Origin: an uncultured Pseudoxanthomonas sp.
GTDB taxonomy: Bacteria > Pseudomonadota > Gammaproteobacteria > Xanthomonadales > Xanthomonadaceae
Direction of reading: 5' to 3'
DNA: 12,561 nt
NCBI GenBank assembly: GCA_946886405.1
Contig: CAMPIO010000100.1
Coordinates: 1 to 12,561, forward strand
Shown: positions 1 to 7,106 of the stretch, one piece after another
Layout: every line of letters starts with the position of its first letter
Position numbering within the stretch: the stretch's first letter is position 1
The notes under the pieces: model-generated
The model's database searches: none
What the model saw: only the letters and a program-made list of their open reading frames with translations
What the model was told of the DNA's origin: nothing
Translations under genes and position numbers: made by a program

Positions 1-31
1 GGCACGTTGCCATGCCCGCCGCGGGACGTTC

Positions 32-814
32 TCAGAAATCCCACCGGCCGGTGATGGACAGCGGCACCGAGACGCGGCTGCCGGTATCGTTGATGGCCGC
101 CAGGCCGAGTCCGGCGATCGCGGAATCGTCGTCGGAGAGATCGCCGATGTAGTTCACTCCTGCGGCGAGCGTCATGCTGAAGTGCTCGGTGAACGAGATC
201 TGCGCACCGGCTTCGAGCCCGCCGCTCAGCGCCCAGTCCTTCTCGTAGAACGGCGCATTCGGGATCGTGATCGCGGCATCGGGAATCTCGAAGGTGGCCC
301 GGATGACATCGGTTTCGGTCGCACCCAGTCGCGCCGCGATGAATGGCCTGACCCGGCCACCGTCTCGAAAGAAGTGCCGGTAACCCACCTCCCACGTGTA
401 CGCGTCATAGTCCGAGAACCGGCCGAAGACGTCGAGCTCGGTATCGAGCGCCGGCACGTAGGCGGCACCGACGCGCACGCGCCCCTCATCGGCGCTGGTC
501 TCCCTGGCCTGGATGAATACTTCGCTCCGGTTGCTCAGTCCATAGGCCGCTTCCAGGCCCAACGACCTGGCCGTGCCGTAGATCTGGTCGTGGCTCCGGG
601 AGCGAATGCGCAATTCCGCGCTGACGCCTGCCAGCGCGGGATTCAATGGACCGAGATCCGGCACCGGCGCCACGGCGCCGGAATGGACGTCACCGCTGAC
701 CGGCATGTCGACGCCGCCCAACACCGACATCGAGAATTTTCCCTGCTCGGGACCCGTTGCGAACGCCGGTCCTGCCACCATCAGCAAGGCAGCGCCAAGA
801 AGTTTGATCTGCAT
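32..814 (-). CDS. Outer-membrane beta-barrel protein, function unknown
   Basis: A 260-residue exported protein. The first 19 residues form a Sec signal peptide: a lysine at position 4, a hydrophobic core LLGAALLMVAG, and an A-F-A cleavage site before TGPEQG. The mature part has alternating polar and hydrophobic short strands, many glycines and aromatics (for example GAAYVPALDTELDVFGRF and WEVGYRHFF), and ends in RWDF. A terminal phenylalanine is the usual signal for insertion by the BAM complex. I therefore expect a small beta-barrel in the outer membrane, but cannot name a substrate. The start is supported by GGGAG at 821-825 (reverse strand), 6 bases before the ATG. A 17-bp dyad at 841-857 lies just upstream. 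No cognate transporter or TonB-box gene is adjacent, so context gives no further clue. Confidence 0.85.
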   Translation of the reverse strand: MQIKLLGAALLMVAGPAFATGPEQGKFSMSVLGGVDMPVSGDVHSGAVAPVPDLGPLNPALAGVSAELRIRSRSHDQIYGTARSLGLEAAYGLSNRSEVFIQARETSADEGRVRVGAAYVPALDTELDVFGRFSDYDAYTWEVGYRHFFRDGGRVRPFIAARLGATETDVIRATFEIPDAAITIPNAPFYEKDWALSGGLEAGAQISFTEHFSMTLAAGVNYIGDLSDDDSAIAGLGLAAINDTGSRVSVPLSITGRWDF

Positions 815-840
815 GTCCCTCTCCCATCAGAACGGATGAC

Positions 841-857
841 GCCTACCGACTGTAGGC
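841..857. promoter_or_regulatory. Candidate operator dyad upstream of the outer-membrane protein gene
   Basis: Perfect inverted repeat GCCTAC-CGACT-GTAGGC, 6-bp arms around a 5-bp spacer. It lies 27 bp upstream of the outer-membrane protein ATG. On the minus strand it contains TACAGT (849-854), a 4/6 match to a -10 box, so a bound regulator would cover the promoter. No -35 box is convincing. The regulator is unknown. Confidence 0.35.
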
Positions 858-966
858 ACGTGCGTTACGCAGGAGTGGTCGAAGTGGATTCAACCAGGCG
901 CCGGACGTAAGCGCCCCTTCAGAGCTCCTCACGCCGTGTCCACGTTGCTGTACGCGCTTACCGTTC

Positions 967-996
967 GGTGGCGCCACCACGAAGAGCGGCGCCACC
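967..996. promoter_or_regulatory. Palindrome plus direct repeat upstream of the monooxygenase gene
   Basis: GGTGGCGCCACC (967-978) is a perfect 12-bp palindrome. Its right part GGCGCCACC (970-978) recurs exactly at 988-996, a direct repeat with an 18-bp period. The pair sits about 65 bp before the monooxygenase ATG, where a repressor or activator could bind. In such GC-rich DNA short palindromes also arise by chance, so this is a candidate only. Confidence 0.3.
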
Positions 997-1061
997 GCGA
1001 CACCCTGCGTGCATGACCGATACTGGGCGCGCGTGGATTCGACCCACGGGGAGACGTGTCG

Positions 1062-2246
1062 ATGAAAGTCGTCATCAACGGAGCGGGCATCGCGGGCACT
1101 GCTCTCGCGTACTGGCTGGACAGGCTCGGCCATGACGTGACGCTGGTGGAGCGCGCGCCCCGGCTGCGCACCGGCGGGTTCGTCATCAACCTCTGGGGCA
1201 TCGGCTACGACGCGCTGGAAAAGATGGGCTTGCTGCCCGCGCTGCTGGACCAGCAGCACGTGGCCGACGCGTTGCGCATGGTGGATGGCGCCGGGCGTAC
1301 CCGCGGCGGGTATCCGTCCAGCGTGCTGGTGAAGCTCGCCAAGGGGCGCATGGCCACGCTGGCGCGGTCCGACATCGCGGCGGCCATCTACGGCGCCCTC
1401 GATCGCCGGGTGGACACCCGGTTCGGCGACAGCGTCGCCACCCTCGACGATGACGGGGCACGGGTACGCGTCGGCTTCGAGCACGGGGCGCCGCTGGAGG
1501 CGGACCTGGTGATCGGCGCCGATGGCCTGCACTCGCGCGTCCGCCAGCTCGCGTTCGGCCCCGACGCCCGCTTCGAGTACCCGATGGGATGCCATGTCGC
1601 GTCGTTCGAGGCCGCCGGCTATCGGCCGCGCAACGGCAATGCCTACGTGGCATACACCGCGCCCGGCCGCTACGTGGCCCGCTTTCCGATGCGCGACGAT
1701 CGCATGCTCTTCTTCGTGCTGCTGCGGGATGAATACCTCGAACAAACCACGCCGGCCGACCTGGCAGGACGCAAGGCTGCGCTGACACGTGCACTCGCCG
1801 GCATCGGGTGGGAATCCACGGCCATCCTGTCCGCACTCGAAGCAGCGGACGAGCTCTACGTCGACAGCATCAGCCAGATCCGCATGGATACATGGACCAA
1901 GGGCAAGGTCGCCCTGATCGGCGATGCCGCCGCGTGCCCTTCCCTCATCGCGGGAGAAGGCGCCGGCTTCGCGTTGGCGGAAGCCTACGTACTCGCCGGA
2001 GAGCTGCATCGTCACGGCGACGACACAGGTGCAGCGCTGGCGGCCTACCAGGCACGACTGCATGCCGTTGTCGCGCGCAAGCAGAAGCATGCGGAAAGCC
2101 TGGCGGCCTCGTTCGTCCCGAAGACGGCGCTGGGCGTGCGCCTTCGCGACTACGCGACGCTGCTGATGCGGCTGCCCGTCTTCCCCACGCTCCTGATGGG
2201 GCGCTACTTCCACGACGAAGCGACGTTGCCGGATTACGGCATCTGA
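1062..2246 (+). CDS. FAD-dependent monooxygenase (PHBH-fold, FAD_binding_3 type)
   Basis: A 394-residue flavoprotein hydroxylase of the class that inserts one oxygen from O2 into an organic, often aromatic, substrate using NAD(P)H and FAD. The three family motifs are present in order: the Rossmann motif GAGIAG (residues 7-12) with the ribose-binding glutamate E30 in LVER; the DG motif IGADGLHSRVR (about 151-161); and the GD motif LIGDAAACPSLIAGEGAG (G287-D288), which contacts the FAD phosphate and ribityl chain. Length is normal for single-component members and there is no signal peptide, so it is cytosolic. I chose ATG 1062 over an in-frame GTG at 1056 because CGGGGAG (1047-1053) is 8 bases from the ATG but only 2 from the GTG. 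The gene stands alone and is convergent with the next gene, so the substrate cannot be inferred. Related sequences include TetX-like enzymes, but I see no basis for calling resistance. Confidence 0.9.
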   Translation: MKVVINGAGIAGTALAYWLDRLGHDVTLVERAPRLRTGGFVINLWGIGYDALEKMGLLPALLDQQHVADALRMVDGAGRTRGGYPSSVLVKLAKGRMATLARSDIAAAIYGALDRRVDTRFGDSVATLDDDGARVRVGFEHGAPLEADLVIGADGLHSRVRQLAFGPDARFEYPMGCHVASFEAAGYRPRNGNAYVAYTAPGRYVARFPMRDDRMLFFVLLRDEYLEQTTPADLAGRKAALTRALAGIGWESTAILSALEAADELYVDSISQIRMDTWTKGKVALIGDAAACPSLIAGEGAGFALAEAYVLAGELHRHGDDTGAALAAYQARLHAVVARKQKHAESLAASFVPKTALGVRLRDYATLLMRLPVFPTLLMGRYFHDEATLPDYGI

Positions 2247-2250
2247 CGCA

Positions 2251-2270
2251 CGCGCTCAGCGCTCAGCGCG
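2251..2270. terminator. Possible bidirectional terminator hairpin between convergent genes
   Basis: CGCGCT (2251-2256) and AGCGCG (2265-2270) form a 6-bp stem with an 8-base loop in the 16-bp gap between the monooxygenase and SDR stop codons, overlapping the SDR stop. Within it the heptamer GCTCAGC is repeated in tandem (2254-2260 and 2261-2267). There is no T-tract on either strand, so it is at best a weak or Rho-assisted terminator. Confidence 0.3.
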
Positions 2271-3003
2271 CGGCCGCCGCCACGGCATCAGCACCTGCAG
2301 GAAAGCGCAATCGCCCGCCGGTATCGTGGACCGCGGCCCACACCGCCTGCGCGACGTCGGCTTCCGAGGTGAAGGCACTGGCATCGGCGAAGCCGGCGAA
2401 CACGTCCTGCGCGTAACGCCCATAGGCCTCGGGCACCAGCCCGCGCATGCGCTCCTCACCGTTCGCCGCGAAGCGCGTGGTGGGTGCATAGCCGGGCTCG
2501 ACCAGCCGCACCGCCACGTCGAACGCGCCCAGTTCGTGCGCGAGCGATGCGGTGAACCCTTCGATCGCCGTCTTGCTGGCGGTGTAAGCGGCCACCAGCG
2601 GCATCGGCGCCAGGGTGGCGCTGGACGTGACGTTGACGATGGTGCCTGCGCGCCGCGCACGGAACGCGGGAATCACCGCCTGCGCCATCGCCATCGTGCC
2701 AAACGTGTTGGTCTCGAAAATCTCGCGCACGGTCGACATCGGTGTCGCCTCGAACGCGCCGAACAGGCCGAGCCCGGCGTTGTTCACCAGTACGTCCAGC
2801 GGGCCCGCCGCTTCCAGCGCAGCGGCGATGCTGTCGGGCCGGGTGACATCCAGCGGCAGCACGCGCAGGCGCTCGTCGGTGGGCAACAGCTCGGGGCGCG
2901 GGGTGCGCATCGTGGCGATCACGCGCCAGCCCTGGGCGTGGAAATGACGGGCGGTTTCCAGGCCATAGCCTGAGGAACAGCCAGTGATGAGGACGGTCTT
3001 CAT
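2263..3003 (-). CDS. Short-chain dehydrogenase/reductase (classical SDR)
   Basis: A 246-residue classical SDR, a cytosolic NAD(P)(H)-dependent oxidoreductase acting on a carbonyl/alcohol. Visible motifs are the cofactor loop TGCSSGYG (residues 7-14), NNAG (74-77), the catalytic serine around S127 in VNVTSSA, and the catalytic Y140-TAS-K144. A basic R33 after the second beta strand (ATMRTPRP) suggests NADP(H) preference. Length is normal. The frame stays open to an ATG at 3051, but I use ATG 3003: it begins directly with the Rossmann strand (KTVLITG) and has GGAG (3009-3012, reverse strand) 5 bases away. It is divergent from the AraC-type regulator at 3099, which probably controls it through repeats in the shared 95-bp gap. 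Substrate unknown. Confidence 0.9.
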   Translation of the reverse strand: MKTVLITGCSSGYGLETARHFHAQGWRVIATMRTPRPELLPTDERLRVLPLDVTRPDSIAAALEAAGPLDVLVNNAGLGLFGAFEATPMSTVREIFETNTFGTMAMAQAVIPAFRARRAGTIVNVTSSATLAPMPLVAAYTASKTAIEGFTASLAHELGAFDVAVRLVEPGYAPTTRFAANGEERMRGLVPEAYGRYAQDVFAGFADASAFTSEADVAQAVWAAVHDTGGRLRFPAGADAVAAAAR

Positions 3004-3070
3004 GGGAACTCCGGGGTCATTGATCGGGAGGCCACGATAGGCGAGCATCACCGGACGCTCTATCGCTCCA

Positions 3071-3100
3071 CGTCCACATTTCTTGTTGGATCGTCCACAT
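3071..3100. promoter_or_regulatory. Candidate AraC-type operator: 9-bp direct repeats 21 bp apart
   Basis: CGTCCACAT occurs at 3071-3079 and exactly again at 3092-3100, so the half-sites are 21 bp apart, two helical turns on the same face. AraC/XylS-type proteins bind direct, not inverted, half-sites with about this spacing. The second copy overlaps the ATG (3099) of the AraC-type gene, which would suit autorepression. The pair lies 68 bp upstream of the divergent SDR start. Confidence 0.55.
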
Positions 3101-4019
3101 GTCCGACCCGCTCTCCGACATCGTCCGCCTGCTCCGGCCCCAGGCCGCCTTCTCCAAGGGCATCACCGCCGCCGGGGCGTGGGCCGTTCGTTACCGCCCG
3201 TTCGGCGAGCCCAGCTTCTGCATCGTCCAGGCCGGCCAGTGCGTGCTGGCCGTCGATGGCCATGCCCCGGTGGTGCTGGAAACCGGCGATTTCGTACTGC
3301 TGCCGGCGACGCCGGGGTTCCTGCTGTCGGATGGACGCACCCGGTTGCCCGACCACATCGACCCGGTCCGCGACCCGCCCCCGGACCAGGCGATCCGCCA
3401 TGGCCGTCAGGACGGGCCGCCGGACGTGCGCCTGCTGGGTGGCTGGTTCCGTTTCGACGCGCACGAGCCGGCACTGCTGGCCACCCTGCTGCCCGCGCTG
3501 GTGCATGTGCGCGGCGTGCCCAGGTTCTCGCAGCTGATGACGCTGCTCGGCGACGAAGCCGACGACGACCGCCCAGGCCGCGAGGTGGTGTTGTCGCGGC
3601 TGGTGGATCTGTTGCTGGTGGAAGCCCTGCGCGCTACGACCGCAGCCGCCACGCCGCCGGGCCTGCTGCGCGGACTCGCCGACCCGCGCCTCGCGCCGTC
3701 GCTGCGCGAACTGCACGCACGGCCCGCGCATGCGTGGACAGTCACCCAGCTGGCACGCCATGCCGCGCTGTCGCGCTCGGCGTACTTCGAACGCTTCAGC
3801 CGCGCGCTCGGTATCGCACCCATGGCCTACCTGCTCGGCTGGCGCATGGCGCTGGCCCGCGAACTGCTGCGCCAAGGCCGCGTCAGCGTGGCAGAAGCCG
3901 CCGAACAGGTCGGCTACCGCTCGCCCGCCACCTTCAGCACCGCGTTCCTCCGTCATACCGGCCTGCCGCCCCGCCGCTACGCCAACCAGCATCGTGCTCC
4001 ACGCGCGGCGCACGGTTAA
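3099..4019 (+). CDS. AraC-family transcriptional regulator with N-terminal cupin
   Basis: A 306-residue regulator. Residues 1 to about 200 form an AraC-type cupin sensor domain (IVQAGQCVLAVDGHAPVVLETGDFVLLPA is the beta-rich core, residues 42-70), expected to bind a small ligand. Residues about 205-297 are the double helix-turn-helix DNA-binding domain: first HTH around 214-233 (TVTQLARHAALSRSAYFERF), a linker with LGIAPMAYLLGWRM, second HTH around 262-281 (SVAEAAEQVGYRSPATFS), then the family signature HTGLPPRRY. The SD is weak (GGA at 3088-3090). It is divergent from an SDR gene, and direct repeats between the two suit an AraC site, so the SDR is the likely target along with its own promoter. 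The antiporter gene starts 11 bp after its stop and may be partly co-transcribed. Inducer unknown. Confidence 0.9.
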   Translation: MSDPLSDIVRLLRPQAAFSKGITAAGAWAVRYRPFGEPSFCIVQAGQCVLAVDGHAPVVLETGDFVLLPATPGFLLSDGRTRLPDHIDPVRDPPPDQAIRHGRQDGPPDVRLLGGWFRFDAHEPALLATLLPALVHVRGVPRFSQLMTLLGDEADDDRPGREVVLSRLVDLLLVEALRATTAAATPPGLLRGLADPRLAPSLRELHARPAHAWTVTQLARHAALSRSAYFERFSRALGIAPMAYLLGWRMALARELLRQGRVSVAEAAEQVGYRSPATFSTAFLRHTGLPPRRYANQHRAPRAAHG

Positions 4020-4022
4020 CAT
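4017..4022 (+). promoter_or_regulatory. Possible -10 box of a leaderless antiporter transcript
   Basis: TAACAT begins with the TAA stop codon of the AraC-type gene and ends 8 bases before the antiporter ATG (4031). A transcript from it would start at or within a base or two of that ATG. This fits the lack of any Shine-Dalgarno sequence before the antiporter (only ACATCGCCGCCG). No clear -35 box is visible, so the call is tentative. Confidence 0.35.
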
Positions 4023-4030
4023 CGCCGCCG

Positions 4031-5275
4031 ATGACCCCGCTCACCGCGCTCGCCGTCGATGCCCTGATCTTCGTCGGTCTCGCCTGGACCACCTGGCGTG
4101 CATTGGGGCGTTCGATCCCCATCGCGGTCATTCCCATCATCATCGGCCTGCTGCTGGCGGCCACCGGCATGGTACCCGCCAGTTGGGGCGTGCCATCGAA
4201 GCTCGGCGACCAGATCGGTTTCGTCGGCGTGCTGCTGCTCGCCTTCACCGCTGGCCTGGAAACGCGCGAATCCGCGCACCTGCCCAGCGCGCCTGACGCC
4301 GCACCGCTATCGAGATCGCAGGCGTTGCGCTTCATGGCCAGCGCCGGCATGGCGCTACTGCTGCCGTTCGTCGCCGGCACGCTGGCGGCGCATTACTACT
4401 TCACCACGCTGCCGGGCTGGGCGGCACCGAAGGGCGGCGCGTGGATGGGCTCGCTGGCGATCGGCCTGTGCATCGCGGTCAGCGCGCTGCCGGTACTGAT
4501 AGGCATCATCCGCGAACTCGGCCCGTTGCATCGCCCGCTCACCCAGATCGCCCTGCGCATCGCGGTGATCGACGATGCGGTGCTCTGGACGGGCCTCGCG
4601 CTGCTGTTGCTCGCTGCCGAGGGCGGTTCGTTGCTCGCCGGCGCATCGTCGGTCACCGCGCTCGCGATCGGCGTGCTCGTGGTGCTCGCCTTTGCGGGCC
4701 GATGGGCGCAGCGCGCGCAGGTGGCATTGCCGGCGTGGGCCGTGTGGATCGCCTTGCCGGTCTTCCTCGTCGCCGGAGCGTGGGCGAGTTCGCAGTTGGG
4801 GCTGCATGCGCTGCTCGGCGCGTATTTCGGCGGCGCGATGGTGCCCTCCGCCTGGTCGCGCCGTGTGCCGGTGGAACGCCTCGGCCAGATCGCCCTGATC
4901 GGCATCGCCCCGCTGTTCTTCGGCCACAGCGGCCTGAAGATCGAGGGCAGCGTACTGGGCTGGGCTTCGCTGCAGGCCTCGCTCGCGCTGCTGGTGGTGG
5001 CCGTGGCCGCCAAACTCGTCGCCGTGCTCGCCTGCCCGCCGTCATCGACACTGACGCGCCGCGATGCGCTCGCTGTCGGCGCGCTGCTGCAATGCAAGGG
5101 CCTGATGGAAATCGTCGCGGCGACCATCCTGCGCGACAAGGGCCTGCTGTCCGAACACGCTTTCGCTGCGCTGGTCACGCTGGCCGTACTGTCGACGCTG
5201 CTCACCGGCCCCTTCTTCCGTGCGCTGGTGAAACGCCGCGCGCAGGCCGACACCGGCAATCGCCAGACCGCGTAG
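4031..5275 (+). CDS. Cation:proton antiporter, CPA2 family (Kef/CHX-like)
   Basis: A 414-residue, very hydrophobic inner-membrane protein with roughly 12 membrane segments, exchanging Na+ or K+ for protons. Family marks: the first half carries GVLLLAFTAGLETRE (about 66-80); the CHX-like segment SALPVLIGIIRELG (151-164) is followed by a paired aspartate IAVIDDAVLW (D181-D182), the position of the ion- and proton-binding residues in this superfamily. The second half ends with LLQCKGLMEIVAATILRDKGLLSEHAF and a final helix LVTLAVLSTLLTGPFF, also typical. There is no C-terminal RCK/TrkA-N domain, so it is the transporter core only, shorter than full KefB/KefC. I place the start at ATG 4031; the frame stays open upstream through the AraC-type gene, but that region is not antiporter-like. 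No SD is seen. Ion specificity cannot be read from sequence. Confidence 0.88.
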   Translation: MTPLTALAVDALIFVGLAWTTWRALGRSIPIAVIPIIIGLLLAATGMVPASWGVPSKLGDQIGFVGVLLLAFTAGLETRESAHLPSAPDAAPLSRSQALRFMASAGMALLLPFVAGTLAAHYYFTTLPGWAAPKGGAWMGSLAIGLCIAVSALPVLIGIIRELGPLHRPLTQIALRIAVIDDAVLWTGLALLLLAAEGGSLLAGASSVTALAIGVLVVLAFAGRWAQRAQVALPAWAVWIALPVFLVAGAWASSQLGLHALLGAYFGGAMVPSAWSRRVPVERLGQIALIGIAPLFFGHSGLKIEGSVLGWASLQASLALLVVAVAAKLVAVLACPPSSTLTRRDALAVGALLQCKGLMEIVAATILRDKGLLSEHAFAALVTLAVLSTLLTGPFFRALVKRRAQADTGNRQTA

Positions 5276-5292
5276 CGTGCGTCATGCGCACG
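5276..5292. terminator. Possible bidirectional terminator hairpin
   Basis: CGTGCG (5276-5281) and CGCACG (5287-5292) form a perfect 6-bp GC-rich stem with a 5-base loop, filling the 27-bp gap between the convergent antiporter and LysR-type genes. No T-tract follows on either side, so termination would be weak or need Rho. Confidence 0.35.
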
Positions 5293-5302
5293 TCCGCTTC
5301 CA

Positions 5303-6205
5303 TCACGCATCCAGATAGGGACGCGTCGTCTCCGTCAGCCACGCCATGAACGCCTGCACGCGCTGCGGCAGATGGCGACGATGCGCATACAGCAGCGTGA
5401 CCGGCATCGGCTCGGCGGCGTACGTCGGCAACACTTCCGCCAGCAAGCCCTGATCCATCAACGTGCGCAGGCCCGCGACCGGCGCCTGGATCAGCCCAAG
5501 TCCTGCGATGCACGCCGCTTCGTAGGCATCCGAACTGTTGACCGTCAGCGCGCCTTCCATCGGCACACTGGCGTAGCGGGTACCGTCCCAGTACTCCCAG
5601 CCATCGGGTTTGCCGCCGAACTGGCTGGCGTAGTGGATCAGCCGATGCGCATGCAGGTCGTCCGGCGATTGCGGCACGCCATGCCGCTGCAGATACGCCG
5701 GGCTGGCGCAGGTCACCACGCGCAACTGGCCCAGCGGTCGCGCGATCAGGCTGGTGTCGGCCAGCGTGCCCACGCGCAGCACGCAGTCGAAGCCCTCGCG
5801 CACCACGTCGACACGCCGGTCGGTGCAACTCAGTTCCAGCGCGAGTTGCGGATGGTCATGCAGGAACGCCGGCAGGTGCGGCAGCACGAAGTGCCGCGCG
5901 AAGCGCGCCGGCATGTCCACGCGCAGGCGCCCGCGCAGCGCCTGTGGCGAGCGCGCGAACAGGTGCTGCACCTCGTCCATGTCGGCCAGCAGATCCTGGC
6001 AGCGCTCGTAGAACGCCTGTCCATCCTGGGTCAGCTGCACGCGCCGCGTGGTCCGGTGCAGCAGTTGCGTGCCCAGCCAGGCTTCCAACTGCTGCACGGC
6101 GGTGGACACGCTGGCCTTGGGCAGGCCCAGGCTCTCGGCCGCACGAGTGAAGCTGGCCATCTCGGCGACCCGGACGAAGGCCTGCATGGCATCGAGGCGG
6201 TTCAT
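5303..6205 (-). CDS. LysR-type transcriptional regulator
   Basis: A 300-residue LTTR of normal length. The N-terminal winged HTH covers residues 1-60: MNRLDAMQAFVRVAEMASFTRAAESLGLPKASVSTAVQQLE is the textbook LysR start, followed by LLHRTTRRVQLTQDGQAFYERC. Residues about 90-295 form the periplasmic-binding-protein-like effector domain (LRGRLRVDMPARFARHFVLP, then ELSCTDRRVDVVREGFDCVLRVG), resembling the CrgA/AaeR-like subgroup. It is divergent from an SDR gene with a 127-bp gap holding a perfect T-N11-A dyad 17-33 bp from its own ATG, so it probably represses itself and controls the SDR. The SD is weak (GGAC), but this is the only ATG fitting the domain start. The effector cannot be inferred. 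Confidence 0.93.
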   Translation of the reverse strand: MNRLDAMQAFVRVAEMASFTRAAESLGLPKASVSTAVQQLEAWLGTQLLHRTTRRVQLTQDGQAFYERCQDLLADMDEVQHLFARSPQALRGRLRVDMPARFARHFVLPHLPAFLHDHPQLALELSCTDRRVDVVREGFDCVLRVGTLADTSLIARPLGQLRVVTCASPAYLQRHGVPQSPDDLHAHRLIHYASQFGGKPDGWEYWDGTRYASVPMEGALTVNSSDAYEAACIAGLGLIQAPVAGLRTLMDQGLLAEVLPTYAAEPMPVTLLYAHRRHLPQRVQAFMAWLTETTRPYLDA

Positions 6206-6221
6206 GGAGCGTCCGACGATT

Positions 6222-6238
6222 GTTCGCCATATGCGAAC
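6222..6238. promoter_or_regulatory. LysR-type operator (T-N11-A dyad)
   Basis: GTTCGC-CATAT-GCGAAC is a perfect inverted repeat with 6-bp arms. It satisfies the LysR-box rule T-N11-A (T6224, A6236) with flanking symmetry. It lies in the divergent lysR/SDR gap, 17 bp from the LysR-type ATG and about 95 bp from the SDR ATG, the usual place for a recognition site that serves autorepression and activation of the divergent gene. Confidence 0.65.
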
Positions 6239-6332
6239 GGTCCAATCAGTCTAAGCCGATTTATCCGCCTGTTCCCACCCAATACAGTGCCTCCACGGTG
6301 AATCCACCGCCTTCCCCGACCGGAGACCTGCC

Positions 6333-7097
6333 ATGACCCCGACCTCATCCCCCCTCACCCTGATCACCGGCGGAAGCCGCGGCCTGGGCCGCAACATGGC
6401 CCTCGCCGTCGCCCGCCAGGGCCACGACGTGCTGATTACCTACCGCAGCCAGCAGGCCGAAGCGGCGGCGGTCGTCGCCGAGATCGAAGCGCTCGGCCAG
6501 CGCGCCGCATCCCTGCCGCTGGACGTGGGCCAGAGTGAGAGCTTCGACGCTTTCGCCGACGCGGTGCGCGCGCAACTCGCCGCGTGGGGCCGTGACCGCT
6601 TCGACCATCTGGTCAACAACGCCGGCATGGGCGTGCACGCCGGCTTCGCCGAGACCACGCGCGCGCAGTTCGATGCGCTGGTCGATGTGCACCTGAAGGG
6701 ACCGTTCTTCCTCACCCAGACGCTGCTGCCGCTGCTCGCCGATGGCGGCCGCATCATCAACATCTCGTCCGGCCTGGCGCGTTTCGCCCTGCCCGGCTAT
6801 GCGGCGTACGCGGCGATGAAGGGCGCGATGGAAGTGCTGACGCGCTACCAGGCGAAGGAACTCGGTGCGCGCGGCATCGCCGTGAACATCGTCGCGCCGG
6901 GCGCGATCGAAACCGACTTCGGTGGCGGCGCCGTGCGCGACAACGCGCAACTCAACGCCTTCGTCGCTTCGCAGACCGCGCTCGGCCGCGTGGGCATGCC
7001 CGACGACATCGGTGGCGTGGTCGCGTCGCTGCTCTCGCCGGCCAACCGCTGGGTCAATGCGCAGCGCATCGAGGCGTCGGGCGGGATGTTTCTGTAA
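6333..7097 (+). CDS. Short-chain dehydrogenase/reductase, 3-oxoacyl-ACP-reductase-like
   Basis: A 254-residue classical SDR, cytosolic. Motifs: cofactor loop TGGSRGLG (residues 12-19), an arginine after the second strand (TYRSQQ, R38) that suggests NADP(H), NNAG (95-98), catalytic serine around S145-S146 in INISSG, and Y159-AAM-K163. The segment VNIVAPGAIETDFGGG (184-199) is the usual PG motif. Members of this type reduce 3-ketoacyl-ACP, quinones, sugars or other ketones, so FabG-like is only a resemblance. The start has GGAG (6322-6325) 7 bases upstream. It is divergent from the LysR-type gene and probably its target. A nested inverted repeat follows the stop within 10 bp and may end the transcript. 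It differs clearly from the SDR at 2263-3003, so the two are not a recent duplication. Confidence 0.92.
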   Translation: MTPTSSPLTLITGGSRGLGRNMALAVARQGHDVLITYRSQQAEAAAVVAEIEALGQRAASLPLDVGQSESFDAFADAVRAQLAAWGRDRFDHLVNNAGMGVHAGFAETTRAQFDALVDVHLKGPFFLTQTLLPLLADGGRIINISSGLARFALPGYAAYAAMKGAMEVLTRYQAKELGARGIAVNIVAPGAIETDFGGGAVRDNAQLNAFVASQTALGRVGMPDDIGGVVASLLSPANRWVNAQRIEASGGMFL

Positions 7098-7106
7098 GCA
7101 GTAGTC

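Noticed and set aside
843..2213. A long minus-strand open frame (456 residues) opposite the monooxygenase
   Set aside because: Its translation is rich in R, G, Q and H with no domain; it is an antisense shadow of a clear flavoprotein gene in GC-rich DNA.
1062..2246. Calling the monooxygenase a tetracycline-inactivating TetX enzyme
   Set aside because: The FAD motifs are shared by the whole PHBH-fold group, and nothing in the sequence or context is specific to tetracyclines.
3083..4030. An upstream extension of the antiporter frame across the AraC-type gene
   Set aside because: The translation there is R/P/A-rich and lacks membrane segments, whereas the other frame encodes a clear AraC-type regulator.
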